Part shown: positions 56,765-64,000 of the stretch, in pieces
Position numbering within the stretch: position 1 is the first letter of the stretch
Layout: every line of letters starts with the position of its first letter
From: Microbacterium sp. SA39
GTDB lineage: Bacteria; Actinomycetota; Actinomycetes; Actinomycetales; Microbacteriaceae
Direction of reading: 5' to 3'
Assembly: GCF_000967865.1 (NCBI RefSeq)
Contig: NZ_JXRU01000030.1
Location: forward strand, 62,001 to 126,000
DNA length: 64,000 nucleotides
The notes under the pieces: generated by a model
Seen by the model: only the letters and a program-made list of their open reading frames with translations
Told to the model about the DNA's origin: nothing
Database searches by the model: none
Position numbers and translations under genes: made by a program

Positions 56765-56770
56765 TAGACT
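56765..56770 (+). promoter_or_regulatory. -10 box of coaE (leaderless)
   Basis: TAGACT ends six bases before the coaE ATG at 56777, with no ribosome site. Confidence 0.6.
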
Positions 56771-56776
56771 TGCCGC

Positions 56777-57376
56777 ATGCCCCTCATCGCTCTCACCGGC
56801 GGCATCGCGTCCGGGAAATCGACCATCGCCCGGCGTCTGGCGGAGCGCGGCGCGATCATCGTCGACGCCGATCAGATCGTGCGAGACGTGCAGGCTCCGG
56901 GATCTCCGGTGCTGCAGCGCATCGCCGAGACATTCGGTGACGAGGTCATCGGCTCTGAGGGTGCTCTGGACCGTGCCGCACTGGGAGCGAAGGTCTTCGG
57001 CGATCCGGCACTGCTGAAGCAGCTGAACGCGATCGTGCACCCTGCCGTGCGCGCCGAGTCTCAGCGACGCTTCGAGGCGGCTCTCGCCGGAGACGCGCAC
57101 GCGGTGGTCGTGTACGACGTGCCGCTGCTGGTCGAGGCGCGGGTGGACGACCCCTGGGACACCATCGTGGTGGCTCATGCGCCGGCATCCGAGCGTCTGC
57201 GTCGCCTCGTCGAGCTGCGCGGGATGGACGAGCGTGCCGCACAGGAGCGCATCGACGCACAGGTCTCCGACGAGCAGCGCCTGGCCATCGCCGACGTCGT
57301 GATCGACACGGCCGGCGACCTCGCAGAGACGCATGCGCAGACTGACGCCCTCTGGGAGCGGATCCGCGAGAGGTGA
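56777..57376 (+). CDS. coaE: Dephospho-CoA kinase
   Basis: CoaE phosphorylates dephospho-CoA, the last step of coenzyme A synthesis. The 199-residue product has the P-loop LTGGIASGKST near residues 5-15, DADQIVRDVQAPGS, and DVPLLVEARVDDPWD. Length is normal for the single-domain form; the extra C-terminal GrpB-like domain of mycobacterial CoaE is absent. The ATG at 56777 appears leaderless. It overlaps the MFS gene by four bases. It follows the operon containing a CoA-using enzyme, possibly by chance. Confidence 0.95.
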   Translation: MPLIALTGGIASGKSTIARRLAERGAIIVDADQIVRDVQAPGSPVLQRIAETFGDEVIGSEGALDRAALGAKVFGDPALLKQLNAIVHPAVRAESQRRFEAALAGDAHAVVVYDVPLLVEARVDDPWDTIVVAHAPASERLRRLVELRGMDERAAQERIDAQVSDEQRLAIADVVIDTAGDLAETHAQTDALWERIRER

Positions 57377-58596
57377 CCTTCTCCGGTCATGCACCAGGGT
57401 CTCGTGAGTACCGGCGCCTGATCGTCGGGCTGTTCTTCGCCGGCATCGCCACCTTCGCCCAGTTGTACTCGGCGCAGGCCGTGCTGCCTCAGATCTCGGC
57501 GGATCTCGCGGTCACACCCGCGACGGCCGCCCTGAGCGTTTCGGCGGCAACGCTGGGCCTCGCCCTCGCCGTCATCCCGTGGTCGGTCGTCGCCGATCGC
57601 ATCGGCCGGGTTCCGGCGATGGCGGCGGGCGTGCTCACCGCCACCGCCTTCGGACTTGCGGCCCCGTTGAGCGGCGAGATCGCGGTGCTGCTCGCACTGC
57701 GGTTCGCGGAGGGCGTGGCTCTGGGCGCCGTCCCCGCCGTCGCCCTCGCCTACCTGAGCGAAGAGGTCGCGGGGAGATACGCCGCCACCGCGGCGGGGAG
57801 CTACATCGCCGGGACGACCGTCGGCGGCCTGCTCGGCCGTGTCGTCTCGGGGATCGTCGGCGAGGTCGGCGGATGGCAGTCCGGGATCCTGTCCGTCGCG
57901 GTGCTCTGCGCTGTGGCCGCCGTGCTGTTCCTCTGGCTCACGCCGCGTTCCCGAGGATTCGTGCCCGGGCGTCTGCGCGCTGACCGCGGGCCGGGCATCC
58001 TCCAGCGCCTGCGCGCACCCCTGCGGTCGCCGGTGCAGTGGGCGCTCTACGCGCAGGGATTCCTGCTGATGGGGGCCTTCGTCGCGGTGTACAACTACCT
58101 GGGGTTCCATCTCTCGGGGGAGCCCTTCGAGCTGCCGTCGTGGCTGGTGACGCTGCTCTTCCTCGCCTATCTCGCCGGCACCGTCTCCTCGCCGTGGGCG
58201 GGGGCGATCGCCTCCCGGATCGGGCGCTTCCCGGTGCTGCTCACGTCGATCGGCGTGATGGTCGCGGGTGCCGGCCTGATGCTCGTCGCGGCCGCACCTG
58301 TCGTCCTCGTCGGGCTCCTGCTGTTCACCGCCGGGTTCTTCGGAGCGCATGCGGTGGCGTCCGGCTGGACCCCCGTCGCGGTAGATCCTGCCAGTAGGGC
58401 ACAGGCCTCGTCGCTGTATTACTTCGCGTACTACGCGGGCTCGAGCGTGTTCGGCTGGATGCTCGGCCTGGTGTTGGGCTCGGCGAGCTGGAGCTGGTTC
58501 GTCGCGGTCGTCGTCGCGATGTGCGCAGCGGCCGCTCTCGCTGCCTGGTCGGCTCTGCGACAGGCTCCGACGGGTCGGATCGAGCGCGCGGTCTGA
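57373..58596 (+). CDS. MFS transporter
   Basis: Major facilitator transporter of 407 residues with twelve helices, most similar in style to drug-efflux/sugar-efflux members (YnfM/AraJ type). The loop between helices two and three reads VVADRIGRVPAMAAG, the usual MFS motif A, repeated as AIASRIGRFPVLL in the second half. Substrate unknown. The GTG at 57373 overlaps coaE. It converges with the DUF4126 gene, 15 bases away. Confidence 0.88.
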   Translation: MTFSGHAPGSREYRRLIVGLFFAGIATFAQLYSAQAVLPQISADLAVTPATAALSVSAATLGLALAVIPWSVVADRIGRVPAMAAGVLTATAFGLAAPLSGEIAVLLALRFAEGVALGAVPAVALAYLSEEVAGRYAATAAGSYIAGTTVGGLLGRVVSGIVGEVGGWQSGILSVAVLCAVAAVLFLWLTPRSRGFVPGRLRADRGPGILQRLRAPLRSPVQWALYAQGFLLMGAFVAVYNYLGFHLSGEPFELPSWLVTLLFLAYLAGTVSSPWAGAIASRIGRFPVLLTSIGVMVAGAGLMLVAAAPVVLVGLLLFTAGFFGAHAVASGWTPVAVDPASRAQASSLYYFAYYAGSSVFGWMLGLVLGSASWSWFVAVVVAMCAAAALAAWSALRQAPTGRIERAV

Positions 58597-58611
58597 GCGG
58601 AACTCACGCCC

Positions 58612-59232
58612 CTAGGTCTGGACAGGGCCCTCGATGGCCGCATCCCGACTCCGACGGCGACGACGGGCCAGCCGCCGGAGCAGCAGCACGGCGCCGATGA
58701 CCAGACCGAGCAGCAGGATGCCGGCGAGCACGGGCACCACGATCGCCGCGGCTGCGAGGGCGAAAGACGCGCCGTCCTCGACCGTGCTCAGGACCGGAGC
58801 CGCGATCCCGCCGGTCGTCGCGTTGGCTGCGAGGCGGGCCGACGCCTTCAGGATGTGCACGGCAAGCGCGATGGCGACGCCGACGACGACCGGCACCCAG
58901 GTGCCGTCCGCGAAGAACGACCCCGGGTCGTCCATGGCGACGGTCTGGGATCCCGCTCCCGCACCGAATGCGATACCTCCGGCTGCGGGGCGGATGACGC
59001 TCTGGATGATGTCGTTCACCGAGTCGAGAGCCGGGATCTTGTCGGCCACGATCTCGAGCATGAGCAGCGCTCCGAGGACCCAGAGCGCGACGTCGCTGGA
59101 GAGCCACGACCATCCGGCGGGCAACGCGAAGGCAGGGAGCAGGCGATCGGCGAGACCGAGCAGGAACAACGGCATCCACGCGTTCAGCCCTGCGGCGGCG
59201 GCGAGGCTGGAGCCGATGATGAACTCGATCAC
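58612..59232 (-). CDS. DUF4126 membrane protein
   Basis: Membrane protein of the DUF4126 family, 206 residues, function unknown. Four to five hydrophobic segments are seen (about 4-28, 43-62, 112-135, 150-190). [21 protein letters not shown] in the middle is the conserved family segment. A short basic tail ([12 protein letters not shown]) is cytoplasmic. The GTG at 59232 is used. It stands alone, divergent from uvrB by 89 bases. Confidence 0.85.
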   Translation of the reverse strand: MIEFIIGSSLAAAAGLNAWMPLFLLGLADRLLPAFALPAGWSWLSSDVALWVLGALLMLEIVADKIPALDSVNDIIQSVIRPAAGGIAFGAGAGSQTVAMDDPGSFFADGTWVPVVVGVAIALAVHILKASARLAANATTGGIAAPVLSTVEDGASFALAAAAIVVPVLAGILLLGLVIGAVLLLRRLARRRRRSRDAAIEGPVQT

Positions 59233-59309
59233 GGCCCCACTCTAGGCGGCGTCGTCGGCAGAGAAGGCCAGCCTCAACGCCTGACGGCCTCTATGTCGGA
59301 GGGGCGGCA

Positions 59310-59315
59310 TACGCT
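59310..59315 (+). promoter_or_regulatory. -10 box of uvrB (leaderless)
   Basis: TACGCT ends six bases before the uvrB ATG. The intervening GGAGTC could instead serve as a very close ribosome site. I see no SOS (LexA) box of the CGAACN4GTTYG type nearby. Confidence 0.5.
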
Positions 59316-59321
59316 GGAGTC

Positions 59322-61394
59322 ATGCAGACTACGCGCAGCGTCCGCCCCTTCGAGGTCATCAGCGAGTACGCGCCCGCCGGTGACCAGCCGAAGGCCATCG
59401 CCGACCTCGCCGGGCGCATCAAAGCAGGTGAGACCGACGTCGTGCTTCTGGGCGCCACCGGTACCGGAAAGTCGGCGACGACGGCGTGGCTGGTCGAGCA
59501 GGTGCAGCGTCCGACCCTCGTGCTTGCCCACAACAAGACGCTCGCCGCGCAGCTCGCCAACGAGTTCCGCGAGCTGATGCCCAACAACGCCGTCGAGTAC
59601 TTCGTCTCGTACTACGACTACTACCAGCCGGAGGCGTACGTCCCGCAGACGGACACGTTCATCGAGAAGGACTCCTCGATCAACGCCGAGGTCGAGCGCC
59701 TGCGGCACTCCACGACGAACTCCCTTCTCAGCAGGCGTGACGTCATCGTCGTGTCCACGGTTTCCTGCATCTACGGGCTCGGGGCGCCGGAAGAGTATCT
59801 CCGCGCGATGGTCGCGCTGCAGGTGGGTGAGCGGTACGACCGCGACGCCCTGATCCGCCAGTTCATCGCCATGCAGTACAACCGCAACGACGTCGACTTC
59901 TCGCGTGGCAACTTCCGTGTGCGCGGCGACACGATCGAGATCATCCCGGTCTACGAAGAGCACGCGATCCGTATCGAGCTGTTCGGCGACGAGATCGAAG
60001 GCCTGTACTCGCTGCATCCGCTGACCGGCGAGGTCATCGAGAAGCTCGACTCCGTGCCGATCTTCCCCGCGTCGCACTACGTTGCCGGCACCGACGTCAT
60101 CCAGCGCTCGATCGGGACCATCGAGCACGAACTCGAGGAGCGGCTGGCGGAGTTCGAGCGCCAGGGCAAGCTCCTCGAGGCTCAGCGGCTGCGCATGCGC
60201 ACGACCTTCGACCTCGAGATGCTCCAGCAGCTCGGGTTCTGCTCGGGCATCGAGAACTACTCCCGCCATATGGACGGACGGATGCCGGGCGAGCCGCCGC
60301 ACACACTGCTCGACTTCTTCCCTGACGATTTCCTCATGGTGATCGATGAGTCGCATGTAACGGTGCCCCAGATCGGCGCGATGTACGAAGGCGATGCCTC
60401 CCGCAAGCGCACGCTGGTCGACCACGGCTTCCGCCTGCCGAGCGCGATGGACAACCGTCCGCTGCGTTGGGACGAGTTCAAGAACCGCATCGGTCAGACG
60501 GTCTACCTGTCTGCGACTCCGGGTAAGTACGAGATGGGTATCGCCGACGGCGTCGTCGAGCAGATCATCCGTCCGACGGGCCTGGTCGATCCGCACATCG
60601 TGGTGAAGCCGTCGAAGGGGCAGATCGACGATCTGCTCGAGGAGATCCGTCTGCGCGTGGAGCGCAACGAGCGGGTGCTGGTCACGACGCTCACGAAGAA
60701 GATGTCGGAGGAGCTCACAGACTTCCTCGGCGAGCATGGCGTGCGCGTGCGGTACCTGCACTCCGACGTCGACACGCTCCGACGCGTCGAGCTGCTCAGC
60801 GAACTGCGTGCGGGCGTCTACGACGTGCTCGTCGGCATCAACCTGCTGCGAGAAGGTCTCGACCTTCCCGAGGTGTCGCTGGTCGCAATCCTCGACGCCG
60901 ACAAAGAGGGCTTCCTGCGATCGGGAACCTCACTGATCCAGACCATCGGGCGAGCGGCGCGAAACGTCTCGGGCGAAGTCCACATGTACGCCGACAAGAT
61001 CACCGATTCGATGGCGAAGGCGATCGACGAGACCGATCGGCGCCGCGAGAAGCAGGTCGCCTACAACCTCGAGCACGGCATCGACCCCACGCCGTTGCGC
61101 AAGCGCATCGCCGACATCACCGAGGTGCTGGCCCGTGAGGGCGCCGACACGGCCGACATGCTCTCGGGACGCGGGCGTCAGTCGGGCAAGGGCAAGTCTC
61201 CGACGCCCAACCTGCGGCGCACCGGGATCGCGGCTGAGGGCGCGCAGCAGCTCGAGGCGACCATCCAGGATCTGTCCAATCAGATGCTCGCGGCGGCCGC
61301 GGAGCTCAAGTTCGAGCTGGCCGGCCGTCTGCGCGACGAGGTGCAGGATCTCAAGAAAGAGCTTCGCGCCATGGAACGCGCGGGACACGCGTGA
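59322..61394 (+). CDS. uvrB: Excinuclease ABC subunit B
   Basis: UvrB verifies DNA damage handed over by UvrA and recruits UvrC. The 690-residue protein has Walker [12 protein letters not shown] (about 44-54), the [20 protein letters not shown] beta-hairpin region (about 92-111), helicase motifs including DESHVTVPQ and [17 protein letters not shown], and a C-terminal UVR motif (about 640-685). Length and motifs are canonical. uvrA lies 1.2 kb downstream. Confidence 0.97.
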   Translation: MQTTRSVRPFEVISEYAPAGDQPKAIADLAGRIKAGETDVVLLGATGTGKSATTAWLVEQVQRPTLVLAHNKTLAAQLANEFRELMPNNAVEYFVSYYDYYQPEAYVPQTDTFIEKDSSINAEVERLRHSTTNSLLSRRDVIVVSTVSCIYGLGAPEEYLRAMVALQVGERYDRDALIRQFIAMQYNRNDVDFSRGNFRVRGDTIEIIPVYEEHAIRIELFGDEIEGLYSLHPLTGEVIEKLDSVPIFPASHYVAGTDVIQRSIGTIEHELEERLAEFERQGKLLEAQRLRMRTTFDLEMLQQLGFCSGIENYSRHMDGRMPGEPPHTLLDFFPDDFLMVIDESHVTVPQIGAMYEGDASRKRTLVDHGFRLPSAMDNRPLRWDEFKNRIGQTVYLSATPGKYEMGIADGVVEQIIRPTGLVDPHIVVKPSKGQIDDLLEEIRLRVERNERVLVTTLTKKMSEELTDFLGEHGVRVRYLHSDVDTLRRVELLSELRAGVYDVLVGINLLREGLDLPEVSLVAILDADKEGFLRSGTSLIQTIGRAARNVSGEVHMYADKITDSMAKAIDETDRRREKQVAYNLEHGIDPTPLRKRIADITEVLAREGADTADMLSGRGRQSGKGKSPTPNLRRTGIAAEGAQQLEATIQDLSNQMLAAAAELKFELAGRLRDEVQDLKKELRAMERAGHA

Positions 61395-61408
61395 ACAGGA
61401 GCTGATCG

Positions 61409-61747
61409 ATGGATGCCGCGGGGGAGGAACTAGCCGACCGCGTGCGTGCGCTTCTGGGCACCGGAGCCGACCTCGAGGAGAAGCGGATGTTCGGCACCCG
61501 AGCCTTCTTGGTCGACGGCCGCATCCTGGTGGGGGCGCGCAAGAACGGTGTCCTGCTGGTGCGCGTCGACGAGGAGACTGGAGCTGCGCTTCTCACACAG
61601 CCGGGCGTCGAAGTCGCCGTGATGGGCGCGAAGACGATGGGCAACAGCTGGCTTGATGTGTCGCCCGAGGTGCTGGCCGACGATGACACGCTGATGTTCT
61701 GGCTCGACGCGGCGCGAGAGGTGAATGAAGCTTCGAGAGCTGAATGA
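61409..61747 (+). CDS. TfoX/Sxy N-terminal domain protein
   Basis: A 112-residue protein with the TfoX N-terminal domain (EEKRMFGTRAFLVDGRILVGARKNGVLLVRV, about residues 23-53). The C-terminal TfoX domain is absent. In Gammaproteobacteria TfoX controls competence; single-domain actinobacterial members have unknown function. The ATG at 61409 is 14 bases after uvrB, with AGGAG close by, so co-expression with uvrB is likely. Confidence 0.82.
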   Translation: MDAAGEELADRVRALLGTGADLEEKRMFGTRAFLVDGRILVGARKNGVLLVRVDEETGAALLTQPGVEVAVMGAKTMGNSWLDVSPEVLADDDTLMFWLDAAREVNEASRAE

Positions 61748-61775
61748 CCTCGATGCCGCGCTGCGACGGGCGCCC

Positions 61776-62018
61776 TCAGGGGCAGTGAACCAAGGTCTTC
61801 GGTCCGCTGCGGTCGATCTCGTGCTCCGTCATCGGTGCTCCGCAGAGGGGACAGGCCCGCTCGGCGCGCTCTGCGGCGCTGGGCGGGGGAGTCTTCTCAT
61901 ACGGCCCCACGGATGCCGGACCAGCGAACCGGATCAGGTTGGTGTTGACCCAGGCATAGAGTCCACCGGCTTCGCGGATGCGAGTGCGAAGAGGAGCGCG
62001 GTTCGGGTCGTGGGCCAT
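61776..62018 (-). CDS. Small zinc-ribbon protein
   Basis: An 80-residue protein, family not recognised. The N-terminal part (about 1-50) is basic then polar; residues about 57-80 hold CPLCGAPMTEHEI and a final HC, enough for a C2-HC zinc site. The ATG at 62018 is preferred because TACACT ends seven bases upstream and the frame further up overlaps the regulator gene. It is divergent from, and shares an operator with, the MarR-type regulator, so it may be a target of it. Confidence 0.7.
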   Translation of the reverse strand: MAHDPNRAPLRTRIREAGGLYAWVNTNLIRFAGPASVGPYEKTPPPSAAERAERACPLCGAPMTEHEIDRSGPKTLVHCP

Positions 62019-62023
62019 GTTGC

Positions 62024-62056
62024 TTAGTGTACTAATGATTAGTGTCAATGTATAGT
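62024..62056. promoter_or_regulatory. Divergent promoters with nested MarR-type palindromes
   Basis: TTAGT-GT-ACTAA (62024-62035) overlaps the perfect palindrome ACTAAT-G-ATTAGT (62031-62043). TATAGT (62051-62056) serves the regulator GTG at 62063, and TACACT on the minus strand (62031-62026) serves the zinc-ribbon gene. The palindromes cover or adjoin both promoters, as expected for a MarR autorepressor. Confidence 0.7.
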
Positions 62057-62062
62057 CGCGGT

Positions 62063-62506
62063 GTGACGGCATCCGATGACCTGCTCCGTTTGGAGAACCA
62101 GCTCTGCTTCGCCCTGGTGACCGCGGCGCGCAACGTGGTGGCCATCTACCGGCCGATCCTCGAGCCGCTCGGTCTGACCCACCCGCAGTACCTCGTGATG
62201 TTGGCGCTGTGGGAGCGTGCACCTCGGACGCTCAACGACCTGGCAGCGGATCTCGCCCTCGAACCCGCGACGGCGTCGCCGCTCGTGAAGCGGCTGGAGG
62301 CGGAGGGCCTCGTCATGCGGCAACGCAGCAACGAGGACGAGCGGCGACTCGAGATCACTCTGACGGTTGCCGGGGCGGCGCTGCGGGATCGGGCGCTGGA
62401 CGTACCTCGGCAGGTGATGGCCGCCGTGGGAATGGACGTGTCCGAGGTCTCCACGCTGCGCGACGGGCTCGGCGCGTTCGCGGGACGCCGACCGGACCTC
62501 GGCTGA
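62063..62506 (+). CDS. OhrR-like MarR family regulator
   Basis: MarR-type winged-helix regulator of 147 residues, close to OhrR. The N-terminal ENQLCFALV holds Cys15, corresponding to the peroxide-sensing cysteine of OhrR. LTHPQYLVMLALWE and the recognition-helix region ATASPLVKRLEAEGLVMRQRSNEDERR (wing DERR) are typical. The GTG at 62063 lies six bases after TATAGT, so the message appears leaderless; GTG 62042 and ATG 62048 lie inside the operator. No ohr peroxidase gene is adjacent. Confidence 0.87.
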   Translation: MTASDDLLRLENQLCFALVTAARNVVAIYRPILEPLGLTHPQYLVMLALWERAPRTLNDLAADLALEPATASPLVKRLEAEGLVMRQRSNEDERRLEITLTVAGAALRDRALDVPRQVMAAVGMDVSEVSTLRDGLGAFAGRRPDLG

Positions 62507-62549
62507 GCGTTCTCACAGGCTGCGCGGAGCCGATGTCGGTGGCCCCTCG

Positions 62550-62555
62550 TAGACT
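62550..62555 (+). promoter_or_regulatory. -10 box of uvrA (leaderless)
   Basis: TAGACT ends six bases before the uvrA GTG at 62562; no ribosome site is present. Confidence 0.6.
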
Positions 62556-62561
62556 TGACCA

Positions 62562-64000
62562 GTGCCTATCGTCCCCGTTGCCACCCCAGGAAAACTCAGC
62601 GTTCGCGGCGCCCGAGTCCACAATCTCAAGAACGTCGACATCGACATCCCGCGCGACTCGCTCGTCGTGTTCACCGGCCTGTCCGGCTCCGGCAAGTCCA
62701 GCCTCGCGTTCGACACGATCTTCGCCGAGGGACAACGCCGCTACGTTGAATCGCTGAGCGCCTACGCGCGCCAGTTCCTCGGCCAGGTCGACCGGCCCGA
62801 CGTCGATTTCATCGAAGGGCTGAGCCCTGCGGTCTCCATCGACCAGAAGTCGACGAACCGCAACCCGCGGTCGACGGTCGGCACGATCACCGAGATCTAC
62901 GACTACATGCGTCTGCTGTGGGCGCGCATCGGCATCCCGCACTGTCCCGAATGCGGCGAGAAGATCCAGCGCCAGACCGTGCAGCAGATCGCGGATCAGC
63001 TCATGGAGCTGCCGGAGCGCACGAGGTACCAGATCGTCGCGCCCATCGTCTCGCAGAAGAAGGGCGAGTTCGTCGACCTGTTCCGTGAGCTCGGCGCGAA
63101 GGGCTACTCGCGCGCGATCGTCGACGGAGACCTCGTTCAGCTCGCCGAACCGCCCACCCTGAAGAAGAGCTACAAGCACGACATCGCCGTGGTGGTCGAC
63201 CGCCTCGTGGCATCCGATGACATCCTCAGCAGGGTCACCGACTCGGTCGAGACGGCCCTCGGTCTCGCGGGCGGCGTCGTGCGGGTCAACTTCGTCGACG
63301 GCGAGGGCGACGACGCCTGGCAGACGTTCTCCGAGAAGCTGTCGTGCCCCAACGGTCACGAGCTGACGCTCACCGAGATCGAGCCGCGCACCTTCTCGTT
63401 CAACGCGCCGTTCGGCGCCTGCCCCGCCTGTTCCGGACTGGGCACGCGCATGTCGGTCGACAGCGATCTGATGCTCGGCGACACCGATCTGTCCATCCGC
63501 GAGGGTGTCATCATTCCCTGGACCACTCAGGGCAAGGGGCTGTTCCAGTATTACGAACGACTGCTCGAGGGTCTCTCGCGCGACCTGGACTTCTCGCTCG
63601 ACACGCCCTGGCACAAGCTCCACTCCGACGTGCAGGACGCAGTGCTGCGCGGCGAGAACTATAAGGTGACGGTCAAGTGGAAGAACCGCTACGGGCGTGA
63701 GATGCGCTATGCATCGGGGTTCGAGGGTGTCGTGCCGTACATCGAGCGGCAGTATCTGCAGGCCGAGTCCGACACGCAGCGCAGCCGCTGGGGCGAGTAC
63801 CTCCGCGAGGTCCCGTGCCCCGTCTGCGACGGTAACCGGCTCAAGCCCGAGGTCCTCGCGGTGCAGGTGCACGGCCACTCGATCGCCGAGGTCTCGCACC
63901 TCAGCCTCGCCGACGCCCGCTCGTTCATGGAGACGCTCACGCTGACCGACCGAGAGGCGCAGATCGCCGCTCAGGTTCTGCGCGAGATCCGTCTGCGCCT
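62562..64000 (+). CDS. uvrA: Excinuclease ABC subunit A (partial)
   Basis: UvrA scans DNA for damage and loads UvrB. The first 479 residues are present; the gene runs off the window. It starts [23 protein letters not shown], with the first Walker [15 protein letters not shown] near residues 40-53, the [20 protein letters not shown] segment, and zinc-module pairs CPEC and CPAC and then CPVC. The UvrB-interaction part lies around residues 120-250. The GTG at 62562 matches the family start and appears leaderless. Nothing suggests disruption. Confidence 0.97.
   Translation, partial: MPIVPVATPGKLSVRGARVHNLKNVDIDIPRDSLVVFTGLSGSGKSSLAFDTIFAEGQRRYVESLSAYARQFLGQVDRPDVDFIEGLSPAVSIDQKSTNRNPRSTVGTITEIYDYMRLLWARIGIPHCPECGEKIQRQTVQQIADQLMELPERTRYQIVAPIVSQKKGEFVDLFRELGAKGYSRAIVDGDLVQLAEPPTLKKSYKHDIAVVVDRLVASDDILSRVTDSVETALGLAGGVVRVNFVDGEGDDAWQTFSEKLSCPNGHELTLTEIEPRTFSFNAPFGACPACSGLGTRMSVDSDLMLGDTDLSIREGVIIPWTTQGKGLFQYYERLLEGLSRDLDFSLDTPWHKLHSDVQDAVLRGENYKVTVKWKNRYGREMRYASGFEGVVPYIERQYLQAESDTQRSRWGEYLREVPCPVCDGNRLKPEVLAVQVHGHSIAEVSHLSLADARSFMETLTLTDREAQIAAQVLREIRLR

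Overview
The window is a continuous stretch of high-GC actinobacterial core chromosome, most likely from a Microbacteriaceae species and probably Microbacterium. The evidence is the gene order (mraZ-rsmH-ftsL-ftsI-murF-mraY-murD-ftsW-murG-murC-ftsQ-ftsZ followed by yggS-sepF-yggT-divIVA-lspA-rluD), the actinobacterial respiratory module (ctaCDF facing ctaE-qcrCAB), lineage-restricted families such as DUF3040, DUF3043 and Rv2175c-like, and frequent GTG/TTG starts with leaderless promoters. I see no tRNA, rRNA, CRISPR array, phage or insertion sequence. No stretch above 300 bases lacks a gene.

Layout. 1-2.7 kb: a LysM secreted protein cut by the window edge, a Rv2175c-like DNA-binding protein, a polyprenyl diphosphate synthase and a DUF3040 membrane protein. 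2.9-20.7 kb: the division and cell-wall cluster, opened by MraZ operator repeats and continuing through ftsZ, sepF and divIVA to rluD. No murE lies in its usual place between ftsI and murF. 20.8-24.8 kb: a GNAT enzyme and two tandem paralogous cassettes, each an ECF-type sigma factor plus a single-pass membrane partner, and each preceded by the same candidate promoter. 24.9-34.6 kb: dnaE, a membrane protein, hisD, nrdR, pyrD, a DUF3043 protein and an M20 peptidase. 34.6-43.7 kb: an Fe-S insertion protein and the aa3 oxidase/bc1 genes on both strands, with rhodanese and RidA genes between. 43.9-49.9 kb: trpD, a PolX-like PHP protein, a 5'-3' exonuclease, two secreted proteins of unknown role, and rpsA.

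50.0-56.7 kb is a tight six-gene operon: a sulfonate-type ABC importer, an acetyl-CoA synthetase-like enzyme, a MetY-type sulfhydrylase and a CoA-binding protein. It looks like an import-to-methionine/cysteine sulfur module with its own acyl-CoA-forming enzyme. 56.8-64.0 kb: coaE, an MFS exporter, a DUF4126 protein, uvrB, a TfoX-like protein, a zinc-ribbon protein divergent from an OhrR-like MarR regulator, and the first 1.4 kb of uvrA, which is cut by the window end.

Two themes recur. Many genes have a TAnnnT box 6-7 bases before the start codon, indicating leaderless mRNAs; some of these boxes sit on the stop codon of the gene before. Several divergent gene pairs share palindromes over their promoters. 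The most interesting items are the duplicated sigma cassettes, the sulfur/acyl-CoA operon, the missing murE and the ten-base phased repeats upstream of the LysM gene.
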